DNA of 64,000 nucleotides from Stictocephala bisonia (taxonomy: Eukaryota; Arthropoda; Insecta; Hemiptera; Membracidae), in NCBI GenBank assembly GCA_035578905.1, contig JAQJVL010000324.1, positions 620,001 through 684,000 on the forward strand. The letters are read 5' to 3'. Under the pieces are notes generated by a model, which saw only the letters and a list, made by a program, of their open reading frames with translations, did no database searches and had not been told where the DNA came from. The position numbers and the translations under genes are program-made. Position 1 is the stretch's first letter. Each line of letters starts with the position of its first letter. Positions 10,916 to 25,740 of the stretch are shown here, one piece after another.

Positions 10916-12808
10916 ACGTAAAGTATCTGTATAACAGCACTATCTGTGATTGTGTAGTTATTGAAATATTGCTCATCTATGTCCCCAAATACAACGTAGA
11001 CAGTTTAAGCCTATACGCCCTACTTTTAGTTTCAAAAACGTGAAGCTGAACAACAATTTTGTAGAATAATTTATTTATTTGAAAAATATATAAACATTCT
11101 CTCCAGATATTTCAAACTGTAATTAAATAGTCGTTTGAAGGGACAAATGACAATCCAACCGACTGAATAGATTCGAATGGTGTGAAATGAGGATCTGATT
11201 GAAAATCCATTGGTCTGACACTGGTCTTAGACCACTAAACATTTATCGATGGAGTTACACAAAACTGAGCTAATATAAGACGAAAAGGTAAGATTTTTTT
11301 AGTTTTCAACCAACTTTTGTAAATTTGTTGGTAGTATTCACTATAAGGCCATTCATCGTAGGATTACCCTTAAAATTTATTACATAAACAAGAGTTCAAT
11401 ATAAAGATTTTCTCTTTTTAATATTCCTAGAAACTTGTTTGAAAATTATCCAGATTATATTTTAGTACAAATGTTTACTACAAGTTTCTACTAAGACGAT
11501 TTCATACTTACAGCACGAATATACGTGCGCATCAGTGGCAGCTGCACCGTGTAAGTTCCATGTTTGTAAGCAGATGGGGATTTGACAACACGGCGAGGTC
11601 TTATTTACAAGTCGTGCGCAGAATATAAATGACGTGGTTTCAAATTAAATGTCAGTCTGAGAATGTAACGTACTTGAAAGAAAGAAACCTATTCTTAGCT
11701 ACTTGATAAATATTATAATCGGGTATGGCGTATACTTAACTTTGTTGAAGATGATATTTTTAGTTCGAAAAGATTGAACTGTTTTAGTAGTTGGTGTAAA
11801 TAACAATAACTGAAGGCTCCATCGTTTTAAAGGGCTGGAATGTTCCAACTTAACAACTTAAAAGTCAATTGAGAAATATTAGTGTAGGAGCCAATTAATT
11901 AGACTTTCGATTTTGTAACGATTAAATAATTTATGAAATTAAAATTTCTTATTGTTTAGTTCCAAAGTATTCTAAAATTAAATTAGGGGAATCAAAATTG
12001 ACGAGAATTTAAACAATAATAAGTTTTAGGTATTTGTTTATGAGGAAGAATGTATTATTTGATAGTGTTAGGGTATTTAATTTTTAATGTAGTTTTATTA
12101 CAACAAGATCGGCCTCAATAGTAACAATTATAAATTAACGTTTAAGTTTTATATCAAATAATTAAACAATACTAAAGTGCCTCTAACGTTGTTATGCATT
12201 GTAGACTACAAAGCCCTAGAACTAAATAGGATGGTGTCCTTGTCTCTGATAGGAAACTCGATCGATTTGTTATGTCGCAGAAACTAATAATGTTAATATA
12301 TAAATAGGACATGGAACGACAGTGCATGTAAGAAGAGCAGAGAATTGGCAACGCCGCGTGGTCGATAGCGGTCTGTACGCTGCCCCTGCATTACTTTATA
12401 GGGGCAATATGTTTGTTTCCTCTATGTCTGCATTTTGTTTCACTCTTTTTTTTATTCAGTTATAATGCTGCAACACTGCCTGTAATCAACCATCAATATT
12501 ATGCAATTATTAAGGTAAATCGCTCGATTTAAGTTAACAAGATATTCTATATAATTTATATTTTATGATAATAACGGAAAATTCCCAACAATTACCCTTA
12601 AAATCATATAGTTAAAAAAAATTATTTCAACATTTCTTCATTCATATTCAACACAAACGTTCCACATAATGGCGTCATTATATCATAATAAATAAAAACA
12701 CAATAAAGTATAGTAAATAAAATAATACTTTCAACTACCAAGTCAATAATTATTCAACGTACAATCAACTTCATTATTCATGTCATGTTGCTGATTGTAA
12801 ACTCATTT
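10916..12808. other. AT-rich DNA without recognised feature
   Basis: No transposase, RT or exon homology seen on either strand. Confidence 0.4.
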
Positions 12809-12810
12809 TA

Positions 12811-13288
12811 TACAGGGTGTCCCGTAAGTAACCAAACAAACTTCTGGAGGTCATTCCTTGGGTTAAAACAAACAAAAAATTACATGTGTACAAATCGTCT
12901 ATCTCACTCCATTATCCGGCTATCTGTCTATATATGTTTTTTACTAGAAACTTAATATCTCTAAAGTAGTTTAAGATAAAACCATGAAAATTGGTATAAA
13001 TGTTGATCTTTATAGTGTTCATGTACTATTTAAATTTAATTTTTTTACAATAATTCTTATCCAAATGGCGGCCATTTTACATTTTTAAAGCCAAATATCT
13101 TAATAACCTTAAATTTTACTAAAAACCTGTAAGTTACAAAAAAGTTTAAGAATTAATTTCTACAAATAATTGTATAACAAGTTTTAAGATTGAACAACTA
13201 TTAACTGAGAAATTACAATTTTTATCAAATAAAAATACGCTTGATATTAATATTTAGAACTGTAGTAAAGTGACATTATTTACTAAAA
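12811..13288 (+). repeat. Left terminal inverted repeat of mariner-type element
   Basis: Pairs with 14687-15163. It includes GATAGCCGGATAATGG in complement form and AAATGGC(G/C)GCCATTTT-type segments. The two arms differ by scattered substitutions and a few 1-3 bp indels. Confidence 0.9.
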
Positions 13289-13379
13289 AATAAATACAGT
13301 AGGAGTAGGTTAGAAGTGACGTTTATTACAACACAAAAATAACAGTAAAGAACAACAAAAGAAAAAAATACTAGTGATC

Positions 13380-14447
13380 CTACATCATGTGCTCAAAGTG
13401 CCCACCATCCATGTCTATGCATCGTTCTAGTCGATTTCTCATAGAACTTCTCATTCGTTCAAATACACCTGGTTTCTGTCTAATCGTATTACACCCATTC
13501 ACTATTCTTTCCCTTAAAACTTCGATACTTCCAACTGGTGTTTGGTATACCAAAGATATAAGGTAACTCCATACAAAAAAGTCCAGGGGATTTAAATCAG
13601 GAGACCTGGCAGGCTACAGGACCACCACAGGATATCCATTTGTTTCTAAAAACCCGTCGTAAGTGTAGTCTAACACCGACACTAAAATGTGCAGGAGCAC
13701 CATCCTGCATAAAACACATTGAACTTCCTTCATGTAAAGGTATGTCTTCTAATAGTTCAGGTAACAAATTATGTAAAAAGTCTAAATATGATGCTCCGTT
13801 TAGTCTATTTGGCAAAAATACAGGTCCTAACAATTTATCTCCAATAATCTCTATCCACACATTATGAGAAAAACATAGTTGGTGTCTGCATTGTGGTGTA
13901 GCATGAGGGGTGAAATCAGCCCAAAAGTGGTTGTTTGATAATTGAAAATATATTCTCTTCAAAAACCTGCCTCATCGGTAATCAAAATACTTGCCAGAAA
14001 TAGTGGAATAAAAGCAATTGTTCCCAAAAGCCATTAACACAGATTAATTCTAGGCTGAAAGTCTCTTTCAGAAAGACTTTGGACTCGTTGAATATGATAT
14101 GGATACAATTGTTGATCTTTCTAAATACGCCACGCAGAGGTTTTTGACATTCCTTCTACCTGTGACAACCTTCTGACACTCGTACTAGGGTTTTCTTCAA
14201 TGGCATTTAATATTCTTTCTTGAGCTCTAAAAGTTGTCGATGAAACTGGACAACCCCACTTTTCAACTTCAGCAAAAATTCCACGCTCCCTTAGGGACCT
14301 ATGAACAGTTACGAACGTTTCTCGGTGAAGAGTTCTTCGATGAGGAAATCTTTCTTCATAGAGTCGTACTGCCTAGCGAGAATTTCCATTAGCCAATCCA
14401 TAAATAAAATGAACGTCTGCTAATTCTTGATTTGAATAAATAGGCAT
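13380..14447 (-). pseudogene. Mariner-type transposase, interrupted by stops
   Basis: The minus-strand frame opens at an ATG (14447) with MPIYSNQELADVHFIYGLAN, the helix-turn-helix start seen in a common insect mariner-like family with an N-terminal DUF4817-type domain. It continues through AVRLYEERFPHRR, then the catalytic core: LITDEAGF (first Asp), HFWADFTPHA, MQDGAPAHF (second Asp) and RSPDLNPLDFFVWSYL (third acid). It ends HFEHMM at 13380. Full length would be about 355 residues, normal for the family. Stop codons near 14375 and 14125 and frame breaks near 13600 and 13975 disable it. Confidence 0.88.
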
Positions 14448-14686
14448 TTTGGTTCATGAAGAAACTAAATAAGATAATATATTAATACAAGTGAAACCAC
14501 AAAAACTATCTCAAGAACCCCTTAACATAACTGGTTTTTTTAGTAATGAACTCCAATCAATAACAAAATATAAAAATAGCTGTTTCCAACAACGAACTGT
14601 CAATATTACAGTCAGCTTATAATCATTGACTGTATTTATTTTCAATTTCCAAATCAGCTGTAAAAATCTATTTAGCACTAATCTAA

Positions 14687-15163
14687 TTTTTAGTAAATAA
14701 GTGTCAATTTACTGAAGTTTCCAATTTTATTAATATCAAGTGTATTTTGATAAAAATTATAATTTATCAGTTAATAGTTATTCAATCTTAAAAATGTTTG
14801 TACAATTATTTGTAGAAATAAATTCTTAAACTTTTTTGTAACTTACAGGTTTTTAGTAAAATTTAAGGTTATTAAGATTAAGGCTTTAAACATTTAAAAT
14901 GGCCGTCATTTTGAAAAGGATTATTGTAAAAAAATTAAACTTAAATAGTTCATGAACACTGTAAAGATCAACATTTATACCAATTTTCATGGTTTTATCT
15001 TAAATAACTTAAGAGATATTAAGTTTTTAGTAAAAAACATATACAGACAGATAGCCGGATAATGGAGCGAGATAGACGATTTGTACACAGGAAATTTTTT
15101 GTTTGTTTTAACCCAAGAAATGACCTCCAGAAGTTTGGCTGGTTACTTACAGGACACCCTGTA
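14687..15163 (-). repeat. Right terminal inverted repeat of mariner-type element
   Basis: Inverted partner of 12811-13288. Between 14640 and 14687 the similarity fades, with an apparent insertion relative to the left arm. Confidence 0.9.
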
Positions 15164-15548
15164 TATTAACGAATAAAATTTTCTTCCGTTTAAGGTACGT
15201 GTTACATGTGTAACTTTAATTATTTTAAAAATGTTGTCGAAGTTGTCATTATATTGTATGGAATCCGGCAGATCAGTGTAGAATTTTATTCCAGATAGGA
15301 GTGTTTTTCTACAAATTTGAGTTTATGTGCCTCATAAGATATTTTTCCATTTCTTGTTGAGTAGTTGTGGGCCCCGCTCAAGGCTGGTAAATATGTCAAT
15401 TGGCTCTTTACAGCAACATTATTTCAAGTATGTACTGGCTTAAAGAGGTCAGTATTCCCAATTCTGGAAAAATATCCTTCACAGAATATAACCAACCTCA
15501 GAAGAATATTAGTCTGTACGAATCGCATTCTTCTGTAGTATCAAAGTA

Positions 15549-15678
15549 GGGATCTTTTCAGTTAATTCACTACCACAACCATAACCTAGGTTAACCTAAA
15601 CCTAACATAACATAAGGTTATATTATGTTAGGTTTAACCTAACCAAAGTTGTGGTAGTGAATTAACGGAAAAGGTCCC
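15549..15678. mobile_element. 130-bp foldback MITE
   Basis: Nearly all of this element is an inverted repeat. GGGATCTTTTCAGTTAATTC at the left pairs with GAATTAACGGAAAAGGTCCC at the right, and the inner part pairs CACTACCACAAC with GTTGTGGTAGTG and CCTAAACCTAACATAA with TTATGTTAGGTTTAACC. It is flanked on both sides by AAAGTA, a likely target-site duplication. It has no coding capacity. Confidence 0.85.
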
Positions 15679-16263
15679 AAAGTAGTTCAAAAGAAGTCCC
15701 CCTTCCCATGTAGAACTAATTCAAATGAAATGTGACAATAGATTTAAAAAAGTATATAGTTTTCAAAGTTTCTTAAGATGATATTATAGACATTCTTCTT
15801 AATACGAATAATTCGGTTAAAACCCTTTTTATGTAGTTTTGTGATGTACAAATTCCCCTTTATCTCTTAAATTATTATCAATATACATGAACAAACAATT
15901 ATTCTGAGTTGTCCATTTTGAGAGTAAACCATTGTCAGTTTATATTTCAAGCAATTGACCAAAAAGGAAATAGTTGTTCGACCTATTATTTAATTTAGGC
16001 TGACACGGATCGATTTAAACAGTCAATAATAAAATAAACAACCAAGCAAGCGTTTTTATACATTAATAGTTCAGGTGACAAAGTTCAGGTGACAAACGTT
16101 TTTTTCTGTTGCTTTAGACGTGTGATGTATGAATCTAAAGTATTATAAATTATAGCACTTTTTGCCTGAGAAGTATTATATTTTATTTTGTTCATGTATT
16201 CACGTACAACATTTCGGTAATATAAGTATTCAACCAACAATTTATTTTTGTTGAAGTGCATAT
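15679..16263. other. AT-rich spacer without recognised feature
   Basis: Contains only a short duplicated GTTCAGGTGACAAA at about 16070-16100. Confidence 0.4.
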
Positions 16264-16606
16264 GACCTCTTCCATTAATTCACTACCACTCATTTTTCTG
16301 TTACTTCACTAGCACTAATTTTTATCGCAATTACGGTTAGGTTAGGTTAGGTTTGGTGGCTACTAAAGTTTATCACAAACTGATAAATCCAATGATTGCT
16401 TACCGCCGAATGCGCTCTCCCTGTGTACGTTCTTTGAAAGCGATAAGATAAGGCCAGCGATGTCGGATTCCTATATCATAAAGAATACTACAGTGGAGGT
16501 ACAAATGATTGGGGAACAGTGTTTAGAGCAATAGAATATTTATCAAGCGGCAGTGAATTAACGGAAACAAAAAAAAGTAGTGGTAGTGAATTAACGGAAA
16601 AGATCC
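16264..16606. mobile_element. Longer relative of the foldback MITE
   Basis: The left end GACCTCTTCCATTAATTCAC and the right end GTGAATTAACGGAAAAGATC form inverted repeats matching the ends of the 15549-15678 element. TAGTGAATTAACGGAAA is repeated internally near 16552-16570. The middle holds GGTTAGGTTAGGTTAGG plus about 200 bp of unrelated sequence, so this copy is either a longer family member or carries an insertion. Confidence 0.7.
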
Positions 16607-17216
16607 GAAACCATTTTCTAAGTAACAATAATAACCACGACTGATGATTATTAAAATAATGGAATATATTTTGAATTTCCTGGAAAATAAATACTATTCT
16701 AGTTGTTTAGACGTGTTTGGTAATTTTGTGTTTTAAAAGAAAATCAATACAATAATATTAAATAATATTTACAATAGGAAAGGATATCTGTCTATAAAGA
16801 AAGCGTATACTGCACCAAAATATATAGTTTATTCTATAAATAATCAACATTAATCAAACTTATCGACGAATGTTACGTTGTCAAAAATATTCAAAATTGG
16901 TATTTTACATTAGGGTCTATTATTTTTAAAAACTCGATACTATATGAGTTTTTAACTGTGTTTGGTATAAATAAACCAAACGAGGTTATTTTTGAGGCCG
17001 TTTTACTAGTGAGTTTTCCCTATAGTTGCACTTGTTACGTGAATAGTTTATAATACGTGAAACTGTTTGTTACTAGCACAACTCCTCCCTTATTTCTTGA
17101 TCAATTGTAACGGTAAAAAATTAAATTATATCAAATTAAATATTTTTAAAATTTGCTCCTATTCGTAGTTGTGCAATAACGTTTTCATTGTTCTACATTA
17201 TTACCCTAAAAGTCAA

Positions 17217-19959
<2,743 letters not shown>

Positions 19960-21045
19960 ATTCAGCGAAGATGGTCTGCAGTCTGTATTGATGAGACCAA
20001 TCTTTTTACTGGTAGTTATTACTGTATTACACTGCACTCAGTGAACACGGTATGCAGTCTGTATTGATGAGACCAATCTTTTTACTGGTAGTTATTACTG
20101 TATACACTGCACTCAGTGAACACGGTATGCAGTCTGTATTGATGAGACCAATCTTTTTACTGTATTACACTGCACTCAGTGAACACGGTATGCAGTCTGT
20201 ATTGATGAGACCAATCTTTTTACTGGTAGTTATTACTGTATACACTGCACTCAGTGAACACGGTATGCAGTCTGTATTGATGAGACCAATCTTTTTACTG
20301 GTAGTTATTACTGTATACACTGCACTCAGTGAACACGGTATGCAGTCCATATTGATGAGACCAATCTTTTTACTGGTAGTTATTACTGTATACACTGCAC
20401 TCAGTGAACACGGTATGCAGTCTGTATTGATGAGACCAATCTTTTTACTGGTAGTTATTACTGTATACACTGCACTCAGCGAAGATGGTCTGCAGTCTGT
20501 ATTGATGAGACCAATCTTTTTACTGGTAGTTATTACTGTATACACTGCACTCAGTGAACACGGTATGCAGTCCGTATTGATGAGACCAATCTTTTTACTG
20601 GTAGTTATTACTGTATTACACTGCACTCAGTGAACACGGTCTGCAGTCCGTATTGATGAGACCAATCTTTTTACTGGTAGTTATTACTGTATTACACTGC
20701 ACTCAGTGAACACGGTATGCAGTCTGTATTGATGAGACCAATCTTTTTACTGGTAGTTATTTGTATTACACTGCACTCAGTGAACACGGTATGCAGTCTG
20801 TATTGATGAGACCAATCTTTTTACTGGTAGTTATTACTGTATTACACTGCACTCAGTGAACACGGTATGCAGTCCGTATTGATGAGACCAATCTTTTTAC
20901 TGGTAGTTATTACTGTATTACACTGCACTCAGTGAACACGGTATGCAGTCCGTATTGATGAGACCAATCTTTTTACTGGTAGTTTATTACTGTATTACAC
21001 TGCACTCAGTAAACACGGTATGCAGTCTGTATTGATGAGACCGAA
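19960..21045. repeat. 75/76-bp satellite, about 15 copies
   Basis: The unit contains CAGTCTGTATTGATGAGACC, AATCTTTTTACTGGTAGTTA, TTACTGTAT(T)ACACTGCACT and CAGTGAACACGGTATG. GATGAGACCAATC recurs at about 74-76 bp spacing from 19991 to 20955, with one shortened unit (65 bp) at 20140-20205. Copies are over 95% alike by eye. The 75-bp versions keep a frame open on both strands (20052-20633 + and 20165-20626 -), which is a consequence of 75 being divisible by three. Confidence 0.95.
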
Positions 21046-21512
21046 GCAATAGTCTGGCGCCGCTGACAATTCCAAACATTGTTTTCTTTTATCACCATCA
21101 TTTAATTTGTTATTTAGAACATAATGTTATCGAAAGAATGAGGTTGCACAGTTATATACAATTAACATTTGATGCACATATGATTATTTCCAAATAGTGC
21201 CTTATCAATAATGTATTCGACATACAGTTTTTATGTAGTTACTCATTTGTCCTGACGCATGTAAAATGGTATGGTAATGTGCGGTTACTTGATGTATTGG
21301 GAAATTCATTTACAATTTCAGGGTGATAACCATAATAAATTCTTTATATAAATTATAATATAACTATACGAGCTTATATTATATACATTACTTGGCGAAG
21401 CCATGAAAGGAAAATTACTCAACAAATTATCCTCTCGTGAATCGCGAAGCCATTATCAATTACAATAAAAGCAAACCTGACCAGAATCGTGAAGTAGTTA
21501 ACAAATCCAACT

Positions 21513-21800
21513 GTGCGTGTTACACCACCGAGGGGACACGTACAGCTGATTTAGCTGGAAGATCACACAAATGAAAATTAATGTACTAAATTCGTCGTTC
21601 GTGTAGCACCACCAAGGAGACACTTACAGCTGATTTAGCTGGAAGATCACACAAGTGACAATTAAGGTACTAAATTCGTTGTTCTTGTAGCACCACCAAG
21701 GAGATACTTACACAGCTGATTTAGCGGGAAGATCACACGATTCAGTTACTAAAATCGTCGTTCATGTAGCAACAAACAGGGGACGCGTACAGCTTAAGGC
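21513..21800. repeat. ~84-bp tandem repeat, three and a half copies
   Basis: Units start at about 21513, 21601, 21685 and 21763 with GTGTAGCACCACCAAGGAGA or a variant and share TACAGCTGATTTAGCTGGAA, GATCACACAA and CTAAATTCGTCGTTC. Confidence 0.88.
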
Positions 21801-21849
21801 TTGCTGCGGTCGTGAACAATATCATCCCCCTGTTACTTATTAGCTGGTC

Positions 21850-22425
21850 TTCATTCAACCGGAGAAGCAGGTGTCGAATGGTTACAAAATATGGATTTAG
21901 CCTTTCGACAAAAAAATCGATATTTAAACACAAGTACTTTGTTCTTGTTCTTTGGAAGCAATACGATAAATATACATATATATGTATATAATTATGTAGG
22001 TATTTTAAAAGTACGATATCTTGATATGTGACTAAAAAGTTTGCTGTTTTAAATCTTGGTTTAGTACTGTATAGCAAAATAATTCATTACTTGAAAAACA
22101 CGATTAAAAATCTATCTAATACATGTACAGAACACAGGTGTTGGAAAGCAAGGGGTGTAGTAATTTATAAATGTTATATTAATAAGTAACACCACTCTTT
22201 AACTGGCGTTCGCTTGAAATTACTCTAATAAGAAAGAGCAAATATATTAATACAAGTATTGTTGCATATTAACAATATTAAAAACAACATAATATTGAAA
22301 GTATTGTTTGAAAAATAATTAAAATTATTACTAGGAATAGATAATACCTATATACTAGAAAGCTAAACGTTATGTTAAATCTTAATTAAAATACAATGTC
22401 TTACGTTGTAAATGACAATAAAAAT
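21850..22425 (+). repeat. Segmental duplication, copy A
   Basis: Shares order and landmarks with 22829-23316: CATTCAACCG, AAATATGGATTTAGC, TTTCGACAAAA, GTGACTAAAAAG, AAAAATCTATCTAA, ACACCACTCT, ATTACTCTAATAA, TATTAAAAACA and AATACAATG...GTAAATGACAATA. It lies directly before the dimeric satellite. Confidence 0.8.
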
Positions 22426-22609
22426 ATCTATTCTCTAAGAGGAGGGAGGCCAGGCTTCCCTCTACGAGAGAAGCCGGCGGTATTAGAGTCTATATCATTT
22501 GTATTGGACACTGATAGGGTTTCTCATGGAACTGTTCTACAATCACTCTGGTTCTGTACCAACACTTATACAATATTTATACTTATTTGAAAACAGAGTG
22601 ATGATGACT

Positions 22610-22828
22610 GGCCTTCCTCCCCTCCCCAAACGAACGATGTGACAACACTGCACGCCTAGCATCACAATAACGATGTTAGTAACCTTCCCTCCCACCCACA
22701 CACAGCCTCACACTAACGATGTGACAACACTCCACGCCTAGCATCACAATAACGATGTTAATAACCTTCCCTCCCACCCACACACAGCCTCACACTAACG
22801 ATGTGACAACACTCGCTACGTGTTATAC
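22610..22828. repeat. 82-bp dimeric satellite, first block
   Basis: Two to three units of the same satellite found at 23317-25740, separated from the main block by duplicated unique sequence. Confidence 0.9.
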
Positions 22829-23316
22829 ATTCAACCGAACACAGCTCCATTACGAAGGGTTGACAAAATATGGATTTAGCTTTCGACAAAATCGATGTTA
22901 ATAAAAAGTCTTGTTCTGTCTTGCAAGACAATACGCTACAATAACATATATGTAATAATTCAGTAAAACGAATCTGTAGATGACTAAAACGTTTGTGTTA
23001 TTAAATCTGGTTACACTGTATACCAAAACATTCATTACTAACGATTGAAAAATCTATCTAACGTCTAGATCACATTAACGGGATTGTTTTATAATGTAAC
23101 TTAACTAGTCACACCACTCTGTACTACTAGATTTGTTGAAAATTCACTCTAATAAAGGCAATAATTAATACGATGTTATATTAACATTATTAAAAACACA
23201 TAATACTGAGTTTGTGAAAAATAATTAACAATAACTAGTTAATAACTTCCTCTCCATCATACTACAAGCTAACTTACTAAACTTAGTAAATACAATGCAC
23301 GTTTGTAATGACAATA
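22829..23316 (+). repeat. Segmental duplication, copy B (shortened)
   Basis: Diverged copy of 21850-22425, embedded within the satellite. It is about 85 bp shorter, mainly through many scattered 1-3 base losses, for example AAATATGGATTTAGCTTTCG with one C fewer than copy A. Confidence 0.8.
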
Positions 23317-25740
23317 CCTTCCCCACCCACACACAGCCTCACACTAACGATGTGACAACACTCCACGCCTAGCATCACAATAACGATGTTAATAACCTTC
23401 CCTCCCACCCACACACAGCCTCACACTAACGATGTGACAACACTCCACGCCTAGCATCACAATAACGATGTTAATAACCTTCCCTCCCACCCACACACAG
23501 CCTCACACTAACGATGTGACAACACTCCACGCCTAGCATCACAATAACGATGTTAATAACCTTCCCTCCCACCCACACACAGCCTCACACTAACGATGTG
23601 ACAACACTCCACGCCTAGCACACGCCTAGCATCACAATAACGATGTTAATAACATTCCCTCCCACCCACACACAGCCTCACACTAACGATGTGACAACAC
23701 TCCACGCCTAGCATCACACTAACGATGTTAATAACCTTCCCTCCCACCCACACATAGCCTCACACTAACGATGTGACAACACTCCACGCCTAGCATCACA
23801 ATAACGATGTTAATAACCTTCCCTCCCACCCACACATAGCCTCACACTAACGATGTGACAACACTCCACGCCTAGCATCACAATAACGATGTTAATAACC
23901 TTCCCTCCCACCCACACACAGCCTCACACTAACGATGTGACAACACTCCACGCCTAGCATCACAATAACGATGTTAATAACATTCCCTCCCACCCACACA
24001 CAGCCTCACACTAACGATGTGACAACAATCCACGCCTAGCATCACAATAACGATGTTAATAACCTTCCCTCCCACCCATACACAGCCTCACACTAACGAT
24101 GTGACAACACTCCACGCCTAGCATCACAATAACGATGTTAATAACCTTCCCTCCCACCCACACACAGCCTCACACTAACGATGTGACAACACTCCACGCC
24201 TAGCATCACAATAACGATGTTAATAACATTCCCTCCCACCCATACACAGCCTCACACTAACGATGTGACAACACTCCACGCCTAGCATCACAATAACGAT
24301 GTTAATAACCTTCCCTCCCACCCACACACAGCCTCACACTAACGATGTTAACAACCCTCCCACTAACCCTCGCCTAACCCCACACTAACGATGTGACAAC
24401 ACTCCACGCCTAGCATCACAATAACGATGTTAATAACCTTCCCTCCCACCCACACACAGCCTCACACTAACGATGTGACAACATTCCACGCCTAGCATCA
24501 CAATAACGATGTTAATAACCTTCCCTCCCACCCACACACAGCCTCACACTAACGATGTGACAACACTCCACGCCTAGCATCACAATAACGATGTTAATAA
24601 CCTTCCCTCCCACCCACACACAGCCTCACACTAACGACGTGACAACACTCCACGCCTAGCATCACACTAACGATGTTAATAACATTCCCTCCCACCCACA
24701 CACAGCCTCACACTAACGATGTGACAACACTCCACGCCTAGCATCACAAAAACGATGTTAATAACCTTCCCTCCCACCCACACATAGCCTCACACTAACG
24801 ATGTGACAACACTCCACGCCTAGCATCACAATAACGATGTTAATAACCTTCCCTCCCACCCACACATAGCCTCACACTAACGATGTGACAACACTCCACG
24901 CCTAGCATCACAATAACGATGTTAATAACCTTCCCTCCCACCCACACACAGCCTCACACTAACGATGTGACAACACTCCACGCCTAGCATCACAAAAACG
25001 ATGTTAATAACATTCCCTCCCACCCACACACAGCCTCACACTAACGATGTTAACAACCCTCCCACTAACCCTCGCCTAACCCCACACTAACGATGTGACA
25101 ACACTCCACGCCTAGCATCACAATAACGATGTTAATAACCTTCCCTCCCACCCACACACAGCCTCACACTAACGATGTTAACAACCCTCCCACTAACCCT
25201 CGCCTAACCCCACACTAATGATGTGACAACACTCCACGCCTATCATCACAATAACGATGTTAATAACCTTCCCTCCCACCCACACACAGCCTCACACTAA
25301 CGATGTTAACAACCCTCCCACTAACCCTCGCCTAACCCCACACTAACGATGTGACAACACTCCACGCCTAGCATCACAATAACGATGTTAATAACCTTCC
25401 CTCCCACCCACACACAGCCTCACACTAACGATGTTAACAACCCTTTCACTAACCCTCGCCTAACCCCACACTAACGATGTGACAACACTCCACGCCTAGC
25501 ATCACAATAACGATGTTAATACCCTTCCCTCCCACCCACACACAGCCTCACACTAACGATGTTAACAACCCTCCCACTAACCCTCGCCTAACCCCACACT
25601 AACGATGTGACAACACTCCACGCCTAGCATCACAATAACGATGTTAATAACCTTCCCTCCCACCCACACACAGCCTCACACTAACGATGTTAACAACCCT
25701 CCCACTAACCCTCGCCTAGCCCCACACTAACGATGATGGC
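23317..25740. repeat. 82-bp dimeric satellite, main block
   Basis: The unit is two related ~41-bp halves. One half holds CTTCCCTCCCACCCACACAC, AGCCTCACACTAACGATGTG and ACAA. The other holds CACTCCACGCCTAGCATCAC and AATAACGATGTTAATAA. Both end in a CAC(T/A)(A/C)ATAACGATGT-type motif, showing origin from a shorter monomer. About 25 copies are near identical. From 24340 and especially after 25020, a ~46-bp third segment (TTAACAACCCTCCCACTAAC CCTCGCC..) joins regularly to form a ~128-bp higher-order unit. Confidence 0.95.
25020..25740. repeat. ~128-bp higher-order satellite units
   Basis: Six successive units combine the 82-bp dimer with the extra block GATGTTAACAACCCTCCCAC..CTAACCCTCGCCTAACC. 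The arrangement is regular, as expected from unequal exchange. Confidence 0.88.

Larger units (their letters stand above)
12811..15163 (-). mobile_element. Mariner-type (IS630-Tc1-mariner) transposon with long TIRs
   Basis: The element is 2353 bp and starts TACAGGGTGTCC, ending GGACACCCTGTA, with TA on each outer side (12809-12810 and 15164-15165), the usual duplication of this superfamily. The terminal inverted repeats are exceptionally long, about 478 bp: 12811-13288 pairs with 14687-15163. Between them lies a minus-strand transposase gene with nonsense mutations, so the copy is dead. Confidence 0.92.

Noticed and set aside
16337..16351. TTAGG repeats reminiscent of insect telomeres
   Set aside because: Only three units, located inside a MITE whose short relative also contains AACCTAAC motifs.
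20052..20633. 193-codon repeat protein on + and its mirror on -
   Set aside because: Produced by a 75-bp satellite; the frames end when 76-bp units begin.
21742..22077. 111-codon minus-strand open frame
   Set aside because: The duplicated copy at 22829-23316 does not keep the frame and no motif is visible.
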